From the NCBI GenBank assembly GCA_038203095.1, contig JBBREH010000002.1, forward strand, positions 1 to 64,000: DNA of 64,000 nucleotides, written 5' to 3'. The notes beneath the pieces are model-generated. The model saw only the letters and a program-made list of their open reading frames with translations, was not told where the DNA came from and made no database searches. Numbering within the stretch: position 1 is the first letter of the stretch; every line of letters begins with the position of its first letter. Shown in pieces: positions 25,126 through 33,200 of the stretch. Source of the stretch: PALSA-1336 sp038203095 (GTDB taxonomy: Bacteria; Patescibacteriota; Doudnabacteria; UBA920). The translations under genes were made by a program, and so were the position numbers.

Positions 25126-25261
25126 CTGTGGACAAGTTTTTTATAATATAATTTTATATAGCTTAATTAAGCTGTCTTTTTTTATACCTCTTCACGTTCA
25201 TTTCATCCGCCATTGTTAAAGTATATATATGAGAAAAATTAACTAAGAAAGGAACAAAAAA

Positions 25262-25615
25262 ATGAACATAAGAATAAAAGCCGCTGCACTCTTGTCTGCT
25301 GGCGCAATAGTCGCAACTGCTGGAGCAATTGCTCTACAAACCCATGCCCAACAGGGCCCTACTCAGCCTGTTACACATGTGCAGAATCAGGCTACACAAA
25401 CTCCGGCAGTTGTTTCAACTACAACTGGCGATAAAGTAACGCCTCAGGATACTGACAATATCCAAGACCCGGGTAATAGTGAAAAGCCGGATGCGCCGGA
25501 CGCCACCGAAGTAAAGGGCGTGGATGCAAACGATAACTAAGCAGGCGATACCGACACCACTCCTGAAAAAGGACAGGACGACCAGTCGGAGACTCCTACA
25601 GCCACAACAAAATAA
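25262..25615 (+). pseudogene. Small secreted acidic peptide, interrupted by an in-frame TAA
   Basis: The first 92 codons encode a signal peptide (MNIRIKAAALLSAGAIVATA, cleavage expected after THA) and a Thr/Gln/Asp-rich region without cysteine. Codon 93 is TAA (25538-25540). The same frame then continues for 24 codons of the same composition (AGDTDTTPEKGQDDQ onward) to a second TAA at 25613-25615, just before a terminator. Either the gene suffered a nonsense mutation or the stop is read through. An AAGAAAGGAACA Shine-Dalgarno stands 7 bases before the ATG. Its place behind the histidine kinase suggests it is the regulated output or the signal of that system. Confidence 0.65.
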
Positions 25616-25626
25616 CTATTAACCCC

Positions 25627-25659
25627 AAACGCACGCCACTTCACCCCTGGCGTGTGTTT
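25627..25659 (+). terminator. Terminator after the secreted peptide gene
   Basis: AAACGCACGCCA and TGGCGTGTGTTT form a stem, followed by GGTT. It lies 12 bases after the second stop, supporting the longer reading of the peptide gene. Confidence 0.7.
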
Positions 25660-25765
25660 GGTTAAGCTGTTAGCGCAATACGAAAAAATTCATGAAATTT
25701 TCATTTTAGATAAATATACTTAAATTATTGAATTTTTAATTAATTGATTAAGCAATAATTTATTT

Positions 25766-26575
25766 ATGAACATACTTAATGGTATAGAGGTAAATAAAAG
25801 TCTAGCCAAACAGCTTTTTAATAAAGTCCCGGAAGTCACTCTATACTTCTGGATTATCAAAATCTTGTGTACTACTGTAGGCGAGACTTTTTCAGATGCT
25901 TTGGATACAAAATTTAATTTAGGCTTAACTAATCTAACTTATATTATGGGAGCTTTACTCATAATCACTCTATTCTTCCAGTTCAAAGCAAAAAAGTACG
26001 CACCCGGCATTTACTGGCTGGCAGTTGTCTTAATAAGTGTAGTCGGCACATTAATCACCGATAATCTCACAGACAATTTAGGAATTTCCTTGATGACAAC
26101 CACCATTGTTTTCAGTATTGTGTTAGCCGTGGTCTTTGCGGTGTGGTATTCAGTGGAGAAAACATTATCCATAGAATCCATAGATACATGGGGACGCGAA
26201 GCTTTCTATTGGCTTGCCATATTATTTACTTTTGCTCTTGGCACTGCGGCCGGAGACCTTATTGCGGAAAGATTCAGTCTCGGTTATGTAATATCAACTG
26301 CTATCTTTGTTGGAGCCATAGCCCTTGTCACTTTAGCAAGGTTCCGCTTTAAACTGAATGTGGTGCTCGCTTTTTGGATCGCTTATATTTTAACCCGTCC
26401 ATTAGGGGCTTCTTTAGGGGATTTACTATCACAAGCTAAGAGTGATGGTGGCTTGGGTTTAGGTCCAACACTAACCAGTATAATTTTTCTTGTAGCAATA
26501 TTAGCAATTGTTGTCTACCTTGGAATTACCAAAAAGGATGTAACCCCTACTGAAAAAGTATTAGCAAAACAATAG
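25766..26575 (+). CDS. COG4705-like multi-pass membrane protein
   Basis: A 269-residue protein with eight hydrophobic helices in two similar halves. The opening NKVPEVTLYFWIIKILCTTVGETFSD is the hallmark of the uncharacterised membrane-anchored COG4705 family. The second half repeats the pattern in EAFYWLAILFTFALGTAAGDL. Members often stand beside two-component systems, as here. Its own promoter may lie in the AT-rich 25690-25760. Function unknown, perhaps a sensor partner or transporter. Confidence 0.75.
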   Translation: MNILNGIEVNKSLAKQLFNKVPEVTLYFWIIKILCTTVGETFSDALDTKFNLGLTNLTYIMGALLIITLFFQFKAKKYAPGIYWLAVVLISVVGTLITDNLTDNLGISLMTTTIVFSIVLAVVFAVWYSVEKTLSIESIDTWGREAFYWLAILFTFALGTAAGDLIAERFSLGYVISTAIFVGAIALVTLARFRFKLNVVLAFWIAYILTRPLGASLGDLLSQAKSDGGLGLGPTLTSIIFLVAILAIVVYLGITKKDVTPTEKVLAKQ

Positions 26576-26604
26576 CTTCCTGTAATGGGGCTCTGCCTTG
26601 AAGC

Positions 26605-27227
26605 ATGATAAATAAAACTATGAACTTACTGGATGCAGATACAATAATAAAAGCTGGGGGTTATGCTGCTATCTTTGGCATTCTCTTTGCAGAAACAGGT
26701 GTTCTTGTGGGGTTCTTTTTACCCGGAGATAGCTTATTGTTTACCGCAGGCTTTTTAGCTTCAGCCGGTTACTTGAACATTGTCATTTTAATATTAGTTT
26801 CGTTCTTCGCTGCAGTTTTAGGAGATACCTTTGGCTATGGTTTGGGTAAAAAGTATGGCCATAAGGTTTTTAGCCACAGCGGCTCGGTGCTTTTAAACCC
26901 AAACAACATACTTAAGGCTGAAAAATTCTATGCAAAGCATGGCGGTAAAACCATAATTTTTGCAAGGCTTGTACCGCTTATTCGCACCCTCGCCCCAATA
27001 CTAGCCGGAGTCGGAAAAATGAAGTAAAAAATTTTTTTGTGTATAATCTTGTCGGTGCGGTTTTATGGACAGTGGGCTTAAGTCTTATAGGATATCACCT
27101 AGGCAAAATTATTCCGAGCACTGACCACTATATTTTATCTATTGTGTTTGGGATAATAACTATATCAATCTTACCTTCTATTATTACGGTCATAACTGCA
27201 AAAACAAGAAAAAAATCAAGAACCTAG
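26605..27227 (+). pseudogene. DedA/SNARE-associated membrane protein with a one-base frameshift
   Basis: DedA proteins are polytopic and include polyprenyl- and phospholipid-flipping members. The first 140 residues have the family's FFLPGDSLLFTAG, LGDTFGYGLGKK and FARLVPLIRTLAPILAGVGKM. The frame then hits TAA at 27025-27027. One frame over, the expected continuation (YNLVGAVLWTVGLSLIGYHLG) runs to 27227. Adding one base after ATGAAGTA (to give a tyrosine codon) would restore a single ~207-residue protein. The site is followed by AAAAAATTTTTTT, so the loss may be a real slippage mutation, a sequencing error, or a slippery site. Confidence 0.75.
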
Positions 27228-27235
27228 AACAAATT

Positions 27236-28408
27236 ATGGCTATCGACTTTAAAACTCCTACAATAAAAATAGAAACTACTTCGCACCGCTCTCCGTTAAA
27301 ATTTATTTTAAAATGCTTAAAAATTATCGCTTTAATTTTGCTAGCGATTGGCATTGCCGGAATACTTTTTGTTAAATTTAACACATCAACGGCTGCGGAA
27401 ATTACCGATAAATACCTGCGCCCCATTTTTGGCGACAAGCAGATTATTTTTTTAGAAAAAGTATTCTTTAATCTGTCCGATAAAGTAACTAAAGTAGTTT
27501 ATAAATTTAAAAAGCCTTTTGCACCCCAGTTTATAAATTCAGAGGCTAGTTCTTTTATACCCACATCCCTTAATTTAAAACCTATCCCTCTAAATCCCGC
27601 ATTTACCCCTTTAAAAGGCGAGGGCTTATGGCATAGCATTCCACTCACCACTTTTCCTAATAAAGATGTAATGGCTTACACTTTTATTCGACCGGACTCA
27701 ACCAGGTCTTTCGCCATCGTATCCTTAGTTAAAATAGATACTTCTGAACTTAGCATCGGAAGCGTTGCCGGGACAGTAGAGCCGGGGGGCAAAGTCGGCA
27801 AATACGGTACTGGTCGGGTGCCTAAAAGCATTGTACAAAGCGGTAAGCTCGTCGGAGCGTTTGATGGAGGCTTCCAATATAGAGACGGCGCCTACGGGAT
27901 GATAGTCGGCAGCACTACTTATTTGCCATTAAAAAATGATTTAGGAACGGTTGTTGGCTATAAAGATGGCAGTGTCAAAATTTTTAATTTTACAAACCAA
28001 GATTTAGCTACTAGCACTGTCGTATTTGTACGTCAAAATGGACCAATGTTAATTGAAAATGGCAATATTACTGTAACTAACCCCTACAACCAAAAGGTAT
28101 GGGGCAGAATTGTTGGAACGGATACTTTTACATGGCGCTCCGGAATTGGAGTAACACAAAACGGAGAATTAGTTTTTGCTGCCGGAAATAATTTAAGCCC
28201 GGTAACTTTAGCTCAAGCACTAAGCGTAGCCGGGGCTATAAATGCAATCCAGCTTGATATTAACCCTCACTGGGTACGCTTTAATATTTTTAACTCCACA
28301 GGTTCAGGCCAATATAATTCCGCACCACTCAATAAGGATATGCAGGACGGGTCAAAAGAATATTTAACCGGCTATCAAAAAGATTTTTTTTACATTTACA
28401 AGAAATAA
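27236..28408 (+). CDS. Membrane-anchored phosphodiester glycosidase-family protein (NAGPA/DUF2233)
   Basis: A 390-residue protein with a cytoplasmic N-terminus of ~20 residues, one transmembrane helix (about 26-45), and a large outer domain. The C-terminal half carries the NAGPA-type features GAFDGGFQYRDGAYGMIVG, RQNGPMLIEN, TWRSGIGVTQNGELVFAAGN and AIQLDINPHW. Family members cleave phosphodiester-linked sugars. The substrate here is unknown and could be a surface polymer. It follows the frameshifted DedA gene by 8 bases and closes the cluster. Confidence 0.85.
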   Translation: MAIDFKTPTIKIETTSHRSPLKFILKCLKIIALILLAIGIAGILFVKFNTSTAAEITDKYLRPIFGDKQIIFLEKVFFNLSDKVTKVVYKFKKPFAPQFINSEASSFIPTSLNLKPIPLNPAFTPLKGEGLWHSIPLTTFPNKDVMAYTFIRPDSTRSFAIVSLVKIDTSELSIGSVAGTVEPGGKVGKYGTGRVPKSIVQSGKLVGAFDGGFQYRDGAYGMIVGSTTYLPLKNDLGTVVGYKDGSVKIFNFTNQDLATSTVVFVRQNGPMLIENGNITVTNPYNQKVWGRIVGTDTFTWRSGIGVTQNGELVFAAGNNLSPVTLAQALSVAGAINAIQLDINPHWVRFNIFNSTGSGQYNSAPLNKDMQDGSKEYLTGYQKDFFYIYKK

Positions 28409-28716
28409 GGGTACTTGCATAAACCCATGAGGACTTATGAAACTGTTGCCAAATGGCAGTTTGGCTAAGCTAAGTAAAAATTGGAGAGCTATTTGGCGTA
28501 GACAGAACTGTTATAACTAAGCACACTCAAAGCATCTACATGGGTAAAGAACTAAGGAAGAAGACAACTTGTGCAAAATTTGCACAAGTTCAAAAAAAAA
28601 GGGGGTCAAATTTTTTCATTTGACATTTTGTAAATAAAGCAAAAAAGAAGTCAAGTTGACCAAAAAGCTAAACCTATGCTCTTTAAAGAAATATAATCAA
28701 CTAAGCTTAAGAGATA
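28409..28716. other. Intergenic region with a 25-bp perfect palindrome
   Basis: About 300 bases without a convincing gene. The main feature is AACTTGTGCAAA-A-TTTGCACAAGTT at 28566-28590, flanked on the right by a run of nine A. No T-run follows on either strand, so it may be an operator rather than a terminator. An ACTGTTGCCAAATGG sequence near 28441 resembles text near 60690 in inverted orientation. Confidence 0.4.
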
Positions 28717-28923
28717 TTGGACAAAGAATTAATGGCTTACACCACATCACAGTTTCGCATAAAATTAATAGGCTATAGACTCCTAAATAAAGCAGAATTT
28801 GGTTTTTCATTTTGGACGCCTAAGATCTTAGACCTCACTGCGCCAAAAGAAAATAATATAAAAAAGATTTTACAAAAATTGGTTTTCTATTCAGCGGTTA
28901 AAATCACAAAAGGCAAGACATGA
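28717..28923 (+). CDS. Small hypothetical protein
   Basis: 68 codons if TTG 28717 is used, or 63 from the ATG at 28732. A basic protein with LIGYRLLNKAEFGFSFWTP. The stop overlaps the next small frame in ATGA at 28920-28923, which suggests coupling. No family recognised; it may be remnant coding DNA. Confidence 0.3.
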   Translation: MDKELMAYTTSQFRIKLIGYRLLNKAEFGFSFWTPKILDLTAPKENNIKKILQKLVFYSAVKITKGKT

Positions 28924-29129
28924 CCCCCTTACTTTTACTGTTTAAGCGTTTCTTATGGCAGCTTGCCGAAAGACACCCAGAACTAATGACAGCAGAACTA
29001 ATTGCGGAACTTTGCTCACCGGAGTACGAGCATCCAGTTACAAATCTTCAACATGTAGAATACATTACAAGCTGGGCTAAAAGGCATCGAATCCCTTTTG
29101 ATATTGCGTGTGTAATTGCAACAGAATAA
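28920..29129 (+). CDS. Small hypothetical protein
   Basis: 69 residues, helical, with ERHPELMTAELIAELCSPEY and HVEYITSWAKRHRIP. Composition looks coding. It overlaps the previous frame by four bases. No family or function can be assigned. Confidence 0.35.
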   Translation: MTPLLLLFKRFLWQLAERHPELMTAELIAELCSPEYEHPVTNLQHVEYITSWAKRHRIPFDIACVIATE

Positions 29130-29223
29130 AAATATTTCGATGTATTGTTATAAAATTATAACTACGAATTCGGAAAACGAAAAGAATGTTAGAGTTGCAA
29201 AAGTTGGCAACAAATACTATAAA

Positions 29224-29385
29224 TAGGACTTACGCTTTTGAGCCAATTTCGAGGAATTTTGTGAGGATGTTTGGAAACGTAGCCAGCTACGGCGACAAAT
29301 ACCGCAGCAAAATAACGAAGAAATTGGCCAAAGCTGCTTTGAACCGGCGGAGCCGGATTCAAAAGCGGCAAGAGCGTAAGTCCTA
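29224..29385. repeat. R3 foldback repeat, copy 1
   Basis: Ends are TAGGACTTACGC and GCGTAAGTCCTA, perfect 12-bp inverted repeats with terminal TA. Inside, a second foldback centres on GTAGCCAGCTACGGCGAC, with arms rich in TTTTGTGAGGAT / CCGCAGCAAAA. A GCTTTGAACC-GGCGGAGCC-GGATTCAAAAGC hairpin lies near the right end. Length 162 bp. The second copy is at 48254-48417. No transposase is encoded. Confidence 0.8.
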
Positions 29386-29424
29386 ACGTCAATATTTTGG
29401 AATGTGTTTTTATTTTTGCTGATG

Positions 29425-29453
29425 TTGAGCTAACCTGAGACGAATGATATAAT
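29425..29453 (+). promoter_or_regulatory. Leaderless promoter of the ECF sigma gene
   Basis: TTGAGC at 29425-29430 and a perfect TATAAT at 29448-29453 are 17 bases apart. The ATG is at 29461, so the expected start site coincides with the start codon. Confidence 0.75.
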
Positions 29454-29460
29454 TACCATT

Positions 29461-30030
29461 ATGCAATATTTTAGAACTTCTGAAACAGATGAAGCGCTTG
29501 TAATAAAATATTTGGCGGGGGATACCCAAGCTTTGGACGAATTGGTTTTGCGAAATTATAAACAAATTTTCTTTTTTTCCAAGACTTTTGTAAAAAATGA
29601 CGACGCGGCAGAAGATGCCACGCAGGAAACATTTGTAAAGGTTTGGAAAAATTTAAAGAAGTTTGATCCGCAAAAAAAATTCAAAACCTGGCTTTTTCAA
29701 ATTGCCAAAAATACCTGTATTGACCATATTAGAAAAACCAAAACTGCGCCTTCTGCCCGGGAAATTGATGCCGAACAGGCCTTAAACGAATTAGAAAAAA
29801 TTGTTGACCCTACTCCCTTACCTGAGCAAATTTTTGACGCTTTGGGATTTGAAAAGAATCTTGAACACGCTTTAAACATTTTACCGGAGAATTATAAACT
29901 CGTAGCAACCCTGCATTTGCAGCAAAGCCTGACATTTGATGAAATTGCCGGGATTTTAAAAGAGCCTATTAATACGGTTAAAAGCCGTTACCGCAGGGCG
30001 CTGCTATTAATAAGAAAAAAATTAAACTAA
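29461..30030 (+). CDS. ECF-type RNA polymerase sigma factor
   Basis: A sigma-70-family factor of 189 residues with regions 2 and 4 only. Region 2 has FVKNDDAAEDATQETFVKVW and KTWLFQIAKNTCIDHIRK. Region 4 has LPENYKLVATLHLQQSLTFD and the helix-turn-helix EIAGILKEPINTVKSRYRRA. It heads the MacA/MacB gene set and probably controls it or itself. A candidate partner or anti-sigma protein with two membrane helices follows at 30439. The gene has a consensus housekeeping promoter, not an obvious autoregulated one. Confidence 0.93.
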   Translation: MQYFRTSETDEALVIKYLAGDTQALDELVLRNYKQIFFFSKTFVKNDDAAEDATQETFVKVWKNLKKFDPQKKFKTWLFQIAKNTCIDHIRKTKTAPSAREIDAEQALNELEKIVDPTPLPEQIFDALGFEKNLEHALNILPENYKLVATLHLQQSLTFDEIAGILKEPINTVKSRYRRALLLIRKKLN

Positions 30031-30438
30031 CCCGAATTTTGTTTTTAAAGTTTATCCGGAATCCTTTCAAAATATCCTCAGTCCGGACCATGCGCAATTT
30101 AGCCGGACTTAACCGGTGCGGGGCGTGGCTCTAAGCTCGAAGATTCCGGTAGGAGCGGATATTATCCGCCCGATTTGGAGGGAAGATGAGATCTCCCCCT
30201 ACTCTGAATTGCGAAACTAAATAAATCCTGGTATTTTGAAATTACGATTAACATTATTTCCAGAAAATTTGCGTATGGCCCCTCAGTTTGCCCACGCGCC
30301 AAAATTTGTGTAATTAAATAGGCTTGCTTGTAAATTGGATGACAATCTTCCTGCGACGATCAATACCCTGTAAAAAAGTGTTTGATTTATCAACCTGCAC
30401 CAAAAACTAAGCAAAACTCGTACTATTAATGAAATATT
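30031..30438. other. 400-bp gap after the sigma gene, holding a candidate structured RNA
   Basis: The first ~190 bases are G/C-rich and densely paired (see the RNA entry). The remaining 30220-30438 is AT-rich with no evident gene. TTAATGAAATATT just before 30439 is a possible -10 region for the next gene. Confidence 0.5.
30055..30213 (+). ncRNA. Candidate pseudoknotted structured RNA
   Basis: CCGGAATC (30057-30064) pairs with GATTCCGG (30142-30149). AGTCCGG (30080-30086) pairs with CCGGACT (30103-30109). The loop of that hairpin holds CGCAATT (30093-30099), complementary to AATTGCG (30207-30213), a long-range pseudoknot. GCGGAT and ATCCGC (30155-30169) form another hairpin, and a purine-rich hairpin follows. 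It starts 25 nt after the sigma stop. Orientation is assumed from the neighbours. No known riboswitch class was recognised. Confidence 0.45.
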
Positions 30439-30906
30439 ATGAAAATTCCCAACCAAAACAACCCAGACTCCCTGGAAAAAGCCATAACTAAACATTTTTC
30501 AAGCATTTCGATGTCAGGTTGTGACAGCGAGCTTTTTAATAAAATCATTAATAAAATCGAACTGGAAAAACAACTGGAAAAATTAATCCCAAAACTCTGG
30601 GCGGCTTTTGTCTTGTTTTTAATCGGAGTAGCGACTCTGATTTTGGCAGTAAATTTTGCTTCCTCCGCCTTTGCCCAAAGCCCGGCCGCCAAATACCTCT
30701 CCTTAATTTTTACGGATTTTAGGGCTGTATTGGACAACTGGCAAGACTATACTTTTTCAATTTTAGAAAGCCTACCTTTAAGTCAGGTCGCTGTTTTACT
30801 AAGCGGCCTTTTAGCCGGAACATTTATTTTCGATTTTGGCTTTAGCCAATTTAGCAATTTTAAGGCAATACTTAACATGAAAAATTATGGAACCCATCAA
30901 CAATAA
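30439..30906 (+). CDS. Two-helix membrane protein downstream of ECF sigma; possible anti-sigma
   Basis: A 155-residue protein with a soluble ~50-residue N-terminus rich in charged residues, then transmembrane helices near 55-78 and 112-135. A cytoplasmic N-domain plus membrane segment next to an ECF gene is typical for anti-sigma factors, but no zinc-binding HxxxCxxC motif is present. It overlaps the next gene by 20 bases. The anti-sigma role is inference from context. Confidence 0.6.
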   Translation: MKIPNQNNPDSLEKAITKHFSSISMSGCDSELFNKIINKIELEKQLEKLIPKLWAAFVLFLIGVATLILAVNFASSAFAQSPAAKYLSLIFTDFRAVLDNWQDYTFSILESLPLSQVAVLLSGLLAGTFIFDFGFSQFSNFKAILNMKNYGTHQQ

Positions 30907-31387
30907 CAACCCCGACTTAAGCACTCATAAACCGGCGCATCGGCTTTTTAAGTCAAAAACGTTTATTTGGACCACCGTTATTCTTGCCGAACTGATTTTG
31001 CTGATTGCCGTTTTTGATTTGGGCATTCACGTGGCTTTACATAAAGCCCGTTATACTGACTCCTGGGCTCGGAACTACGGCAAGAATTTTGGCGACTCAA
31101 GAATGTTCGGACGGCTTCCAACTGCCAGCCCTGAGCACGACGGCGATTTTATGCCGGCGCACGGCCTAGCAGGAACAATTATTAGCTTAGACAAAAATAA
31201 TTTAACTTTAAAAAGCGTCGACAATGTGGAAAAGACCGTACTGGTTTCCGCATCAACAATCATTAGAATGAATTTTCAAAACTTACAAGCAGCGGACTTA
31301 AAGCCCGGACAGGAAGTTGTAATTATTGGCTCACCAAACGACAATGGTCAGATTGATGCAAAAATTATCAGAATTATCGCACAATAA
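30887..31387 (+). CDS. Membrane-anchored DUF5666-like protein
   Basis: 166 residues: a short cytoplasmic N-terminus, one transmembrane helix near 28-50, a charged linker, and a small beta-barrel-like domain from about residue 95 (LAGTIISLDKNNLTLKSVDN, KPGQEVVIIGSPNDNGQIDAK). The domain recalls DUF5666, common in secreted proteins. A second such domain is encoded at 35538, on the other side of the transporter. Its stop is two bases before the MacA-like gene. Function unknown. Confidence 0.6.
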   Translation: MEPINNNNPDLSTHKPAHRLFKSKTFIWTTVILAELILLIAVFDLGIHVALHKARYTDSWARNYGKNFGDSRMFGRLPTASPEHDGDFMPAHGLAGTIISLDKNNLTLKSVDNVEKTVLVSASTIIRMNFQNLQAADLKPGQEVVIIGSPNDNGQIDAKIIRIIAQ

Positions 31388-31389
31388 AA

Positions 31390-33111
31390 ATGCTTAATTT
31401 TTTTTTCTCGTTATATAAAAATAAAAAACACTTTTCAATATTAATGGCCTTGGTTCTGGTTGTCGGATATTTAACCTACCGACATTACTCAACTGTAGCC
31501 ACGCCCACCCGCTATATTTTAGCAACCGCGACAAAACAAACCATTGTCACCAGCATTTCCGGCACCGGACAGGTTTCTCAGGACCATACCATAAACATTA
31601 CCCCGGGTTCCGCAGGTAAACTTACCGCGGTCAGCGTAAAGCAAGGTGACAAAGTCAGAGCAGGGCAGGTGATTGCAGTTGTTGATGAAACCTCCGCTCT
31701 GCAGGCAATTAACCAAGCTAGAGCCTCTTTGGTCAGCGCCCAGGCCAACTACGACCAAATTTTAGCCGGCGCGACAAGCCAAGATATTAAACTTGCCCAA
31801 TTGTCGGCGCAATCCGCTCAGGCCGCGGTGGACCAAGCTAACCAGAATTTGGAGACTGTAACCAAACAACAGGCACAAAATGTGGCCCTGGCACTAACAA
31901 CCATGCTTAACGCGGGGCTTCAGGCCGTGCCCGCTCCGTCTAACATTGGCAACGGCACCATTGCAGTAACCGGCACATATACAGGCAAAGAGCAGGGCGC
32001 TTATACCATTACCGCCTATAACACCGGCGCCGGGATGCAGTTTGGCGTTAGTGGCTTGGAAACAGCCGGCAGCGCGATTAACAAAAACTCCGCGAGCCAG
32101 CTTGGGACAATGGGACTTTCTATCCAATTTTCCGGCAGTGTCTACAACAACGACAGCTGGACGATTAATATTCCCAACACCGCGGGATCGAGCTATAACA
32201 GCAGCTACGTTGCCTACCAAAACGCCTTAACTGCTCAAAGCTCGGCGCTGACTAACGCGCAAAATCAAATCACTAACACTAAAAATAACCTGGCCCAATC
32301 ACAAATTAATTTAGAAATTAAACAACAGCCTCCAACTAACCAACAATTGGAAAATGCCAAAGCTAGCCTGACCTCTGCGCAATCCCAACTAACCAATGCT
32401 CAGTTGGCTTATGACAACAACATATTAAAAGCGCCGTTCGACGGCTTGGTTGCGGCTTTAAACAGTCAGGTTGGAGACCAGGTCTCCGCCTCAACCAATG
32501 TAGCTACGGTAATTAACAACCAATCCATTGCCGCCATCAGTTTAAATGAAGTAGATGTTGCTAAAATCCAGCTCAAACAACATGCCACAATGACTTTTGA
32601 CGCTATTGATGGCTTAAGCATTACCGGAAAAGTCGCGCAAATTGACAACATCGGCATTGTCAGCCAGGGGGTTGTAAATTACAACGTCAAAGTGACTTTT
32701 GATGTAGAAGACCCTCGCGTGAAACCCGGCATGAGCGTGGCCGTGGCAATTATTACCGCTACGGCAGTAGATGCCTTAAGCGTGCCAAGCTCTGCGATTA
32801 AGACGCAAAATGGTAGAACTTACGTTCAGCTTTTAGATCCAGCGCAAACCCAAGCAACAGTCGGAATTACCGGAGTAATTGCGAAAACTCCGCCCAAGGA
32901 AGCCACAGTTCAAATTGGAATTAGCGACGGCACGAACACCCAAATTTTAAGCGGTTTGAACGAAGGCGACAGCGTAATCACCCAAACCATTAGCGCGACA
33001 AAAACTTCCGCGGCTGCTTCTTCGTCGGTTTCTATCCCCGGCTTAGGCGGAGGTGGATTTGGCGGGGGAGGCGCAAGAACCGGCGGTGGTGGCGGCAGAC
33101 CGGGTGGATAA
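31390..33111 (+). CDS. MacA-like periplasmic adaptor (RND/HlyD family) with inserted beta domain
   Basis: An adaptor for the MacB-type exporter encoded next. One N-terminal helix (about 15-32) is followed by a split lipoyl/barrel core: VTSISGTGQV and VKQGDKVRAGQVIAVVD before the hairpin, LKAPFDGLVAALN and GDQVSA after it. The coiled-coil hairpin is split by about 110 residues with no obvious coiled coil (near 165-275, including GTYTGKEQGAYTITAYNTG), which resemble secreted beta-rich surface modules. The C-terminal tail is a Gly/Arg run. At 573 residues it is much longer than MacA. Confidence 0.88.
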   Translation: MLNFFFSLYKNKKHFSILMALVLVVGYLTYRHYSTVATPTRYILATATKQTIVTSISGTGQVSQDHTINITPGSAGKLTAVSVKQGDKVRAGQVIAVVDETSALQAINQARASLVSAQANYDQILAGATSQDIKLAQLSAQSAQAAVDQANQNLETVTKQQAQNVALALTTMLNAGLQAVPAPSNIGNGTIAVTGTYTGKEQGAYTITAYNTGAGMQFGVSGLETAGSAINKNSASQLGTMGLSIQFSGSVYNNDSWTINIPNTAGSSYNSSYVAYQNALTAQSSALTNAQNQITNTKNNLAQSQINLEIKQQPPTNQQLENAKASLTSAQSQLTNAQLAYDNNILKAPFDGLVAALNSQVGDQVSASTNVATVINNQSIAAISLNEVDVAKIQLKQHATMTFDAIDGLSITGKVAQIDNIGIVSQGVVNYNVKVTFDVEDPRVKPGMSVAVAIITATAVDALSVPSSAIKTQNGRTYVQLLDPAQTQATVGITGVIAKTPPKEATVQIGISDGTNTQILSGLNEGDSVITQTISATKTSAAASSSVSIPGLGGGGFGGGGARTGGGGGRPGG

Positions 33112-33200
33112 ATGTTATCGAAATTTTTGAAACTGATAACGAATACTGTCTAATTTCCAAACCACTGTTTTAAAATTTGAAATCTGAAATTTTTATTTTT

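Noticed and set aside
29186..29386. 66-codon plus-strand frame near the ECF sigma gene
   Set aside because: It is almost entirely R3 repeat sequence.
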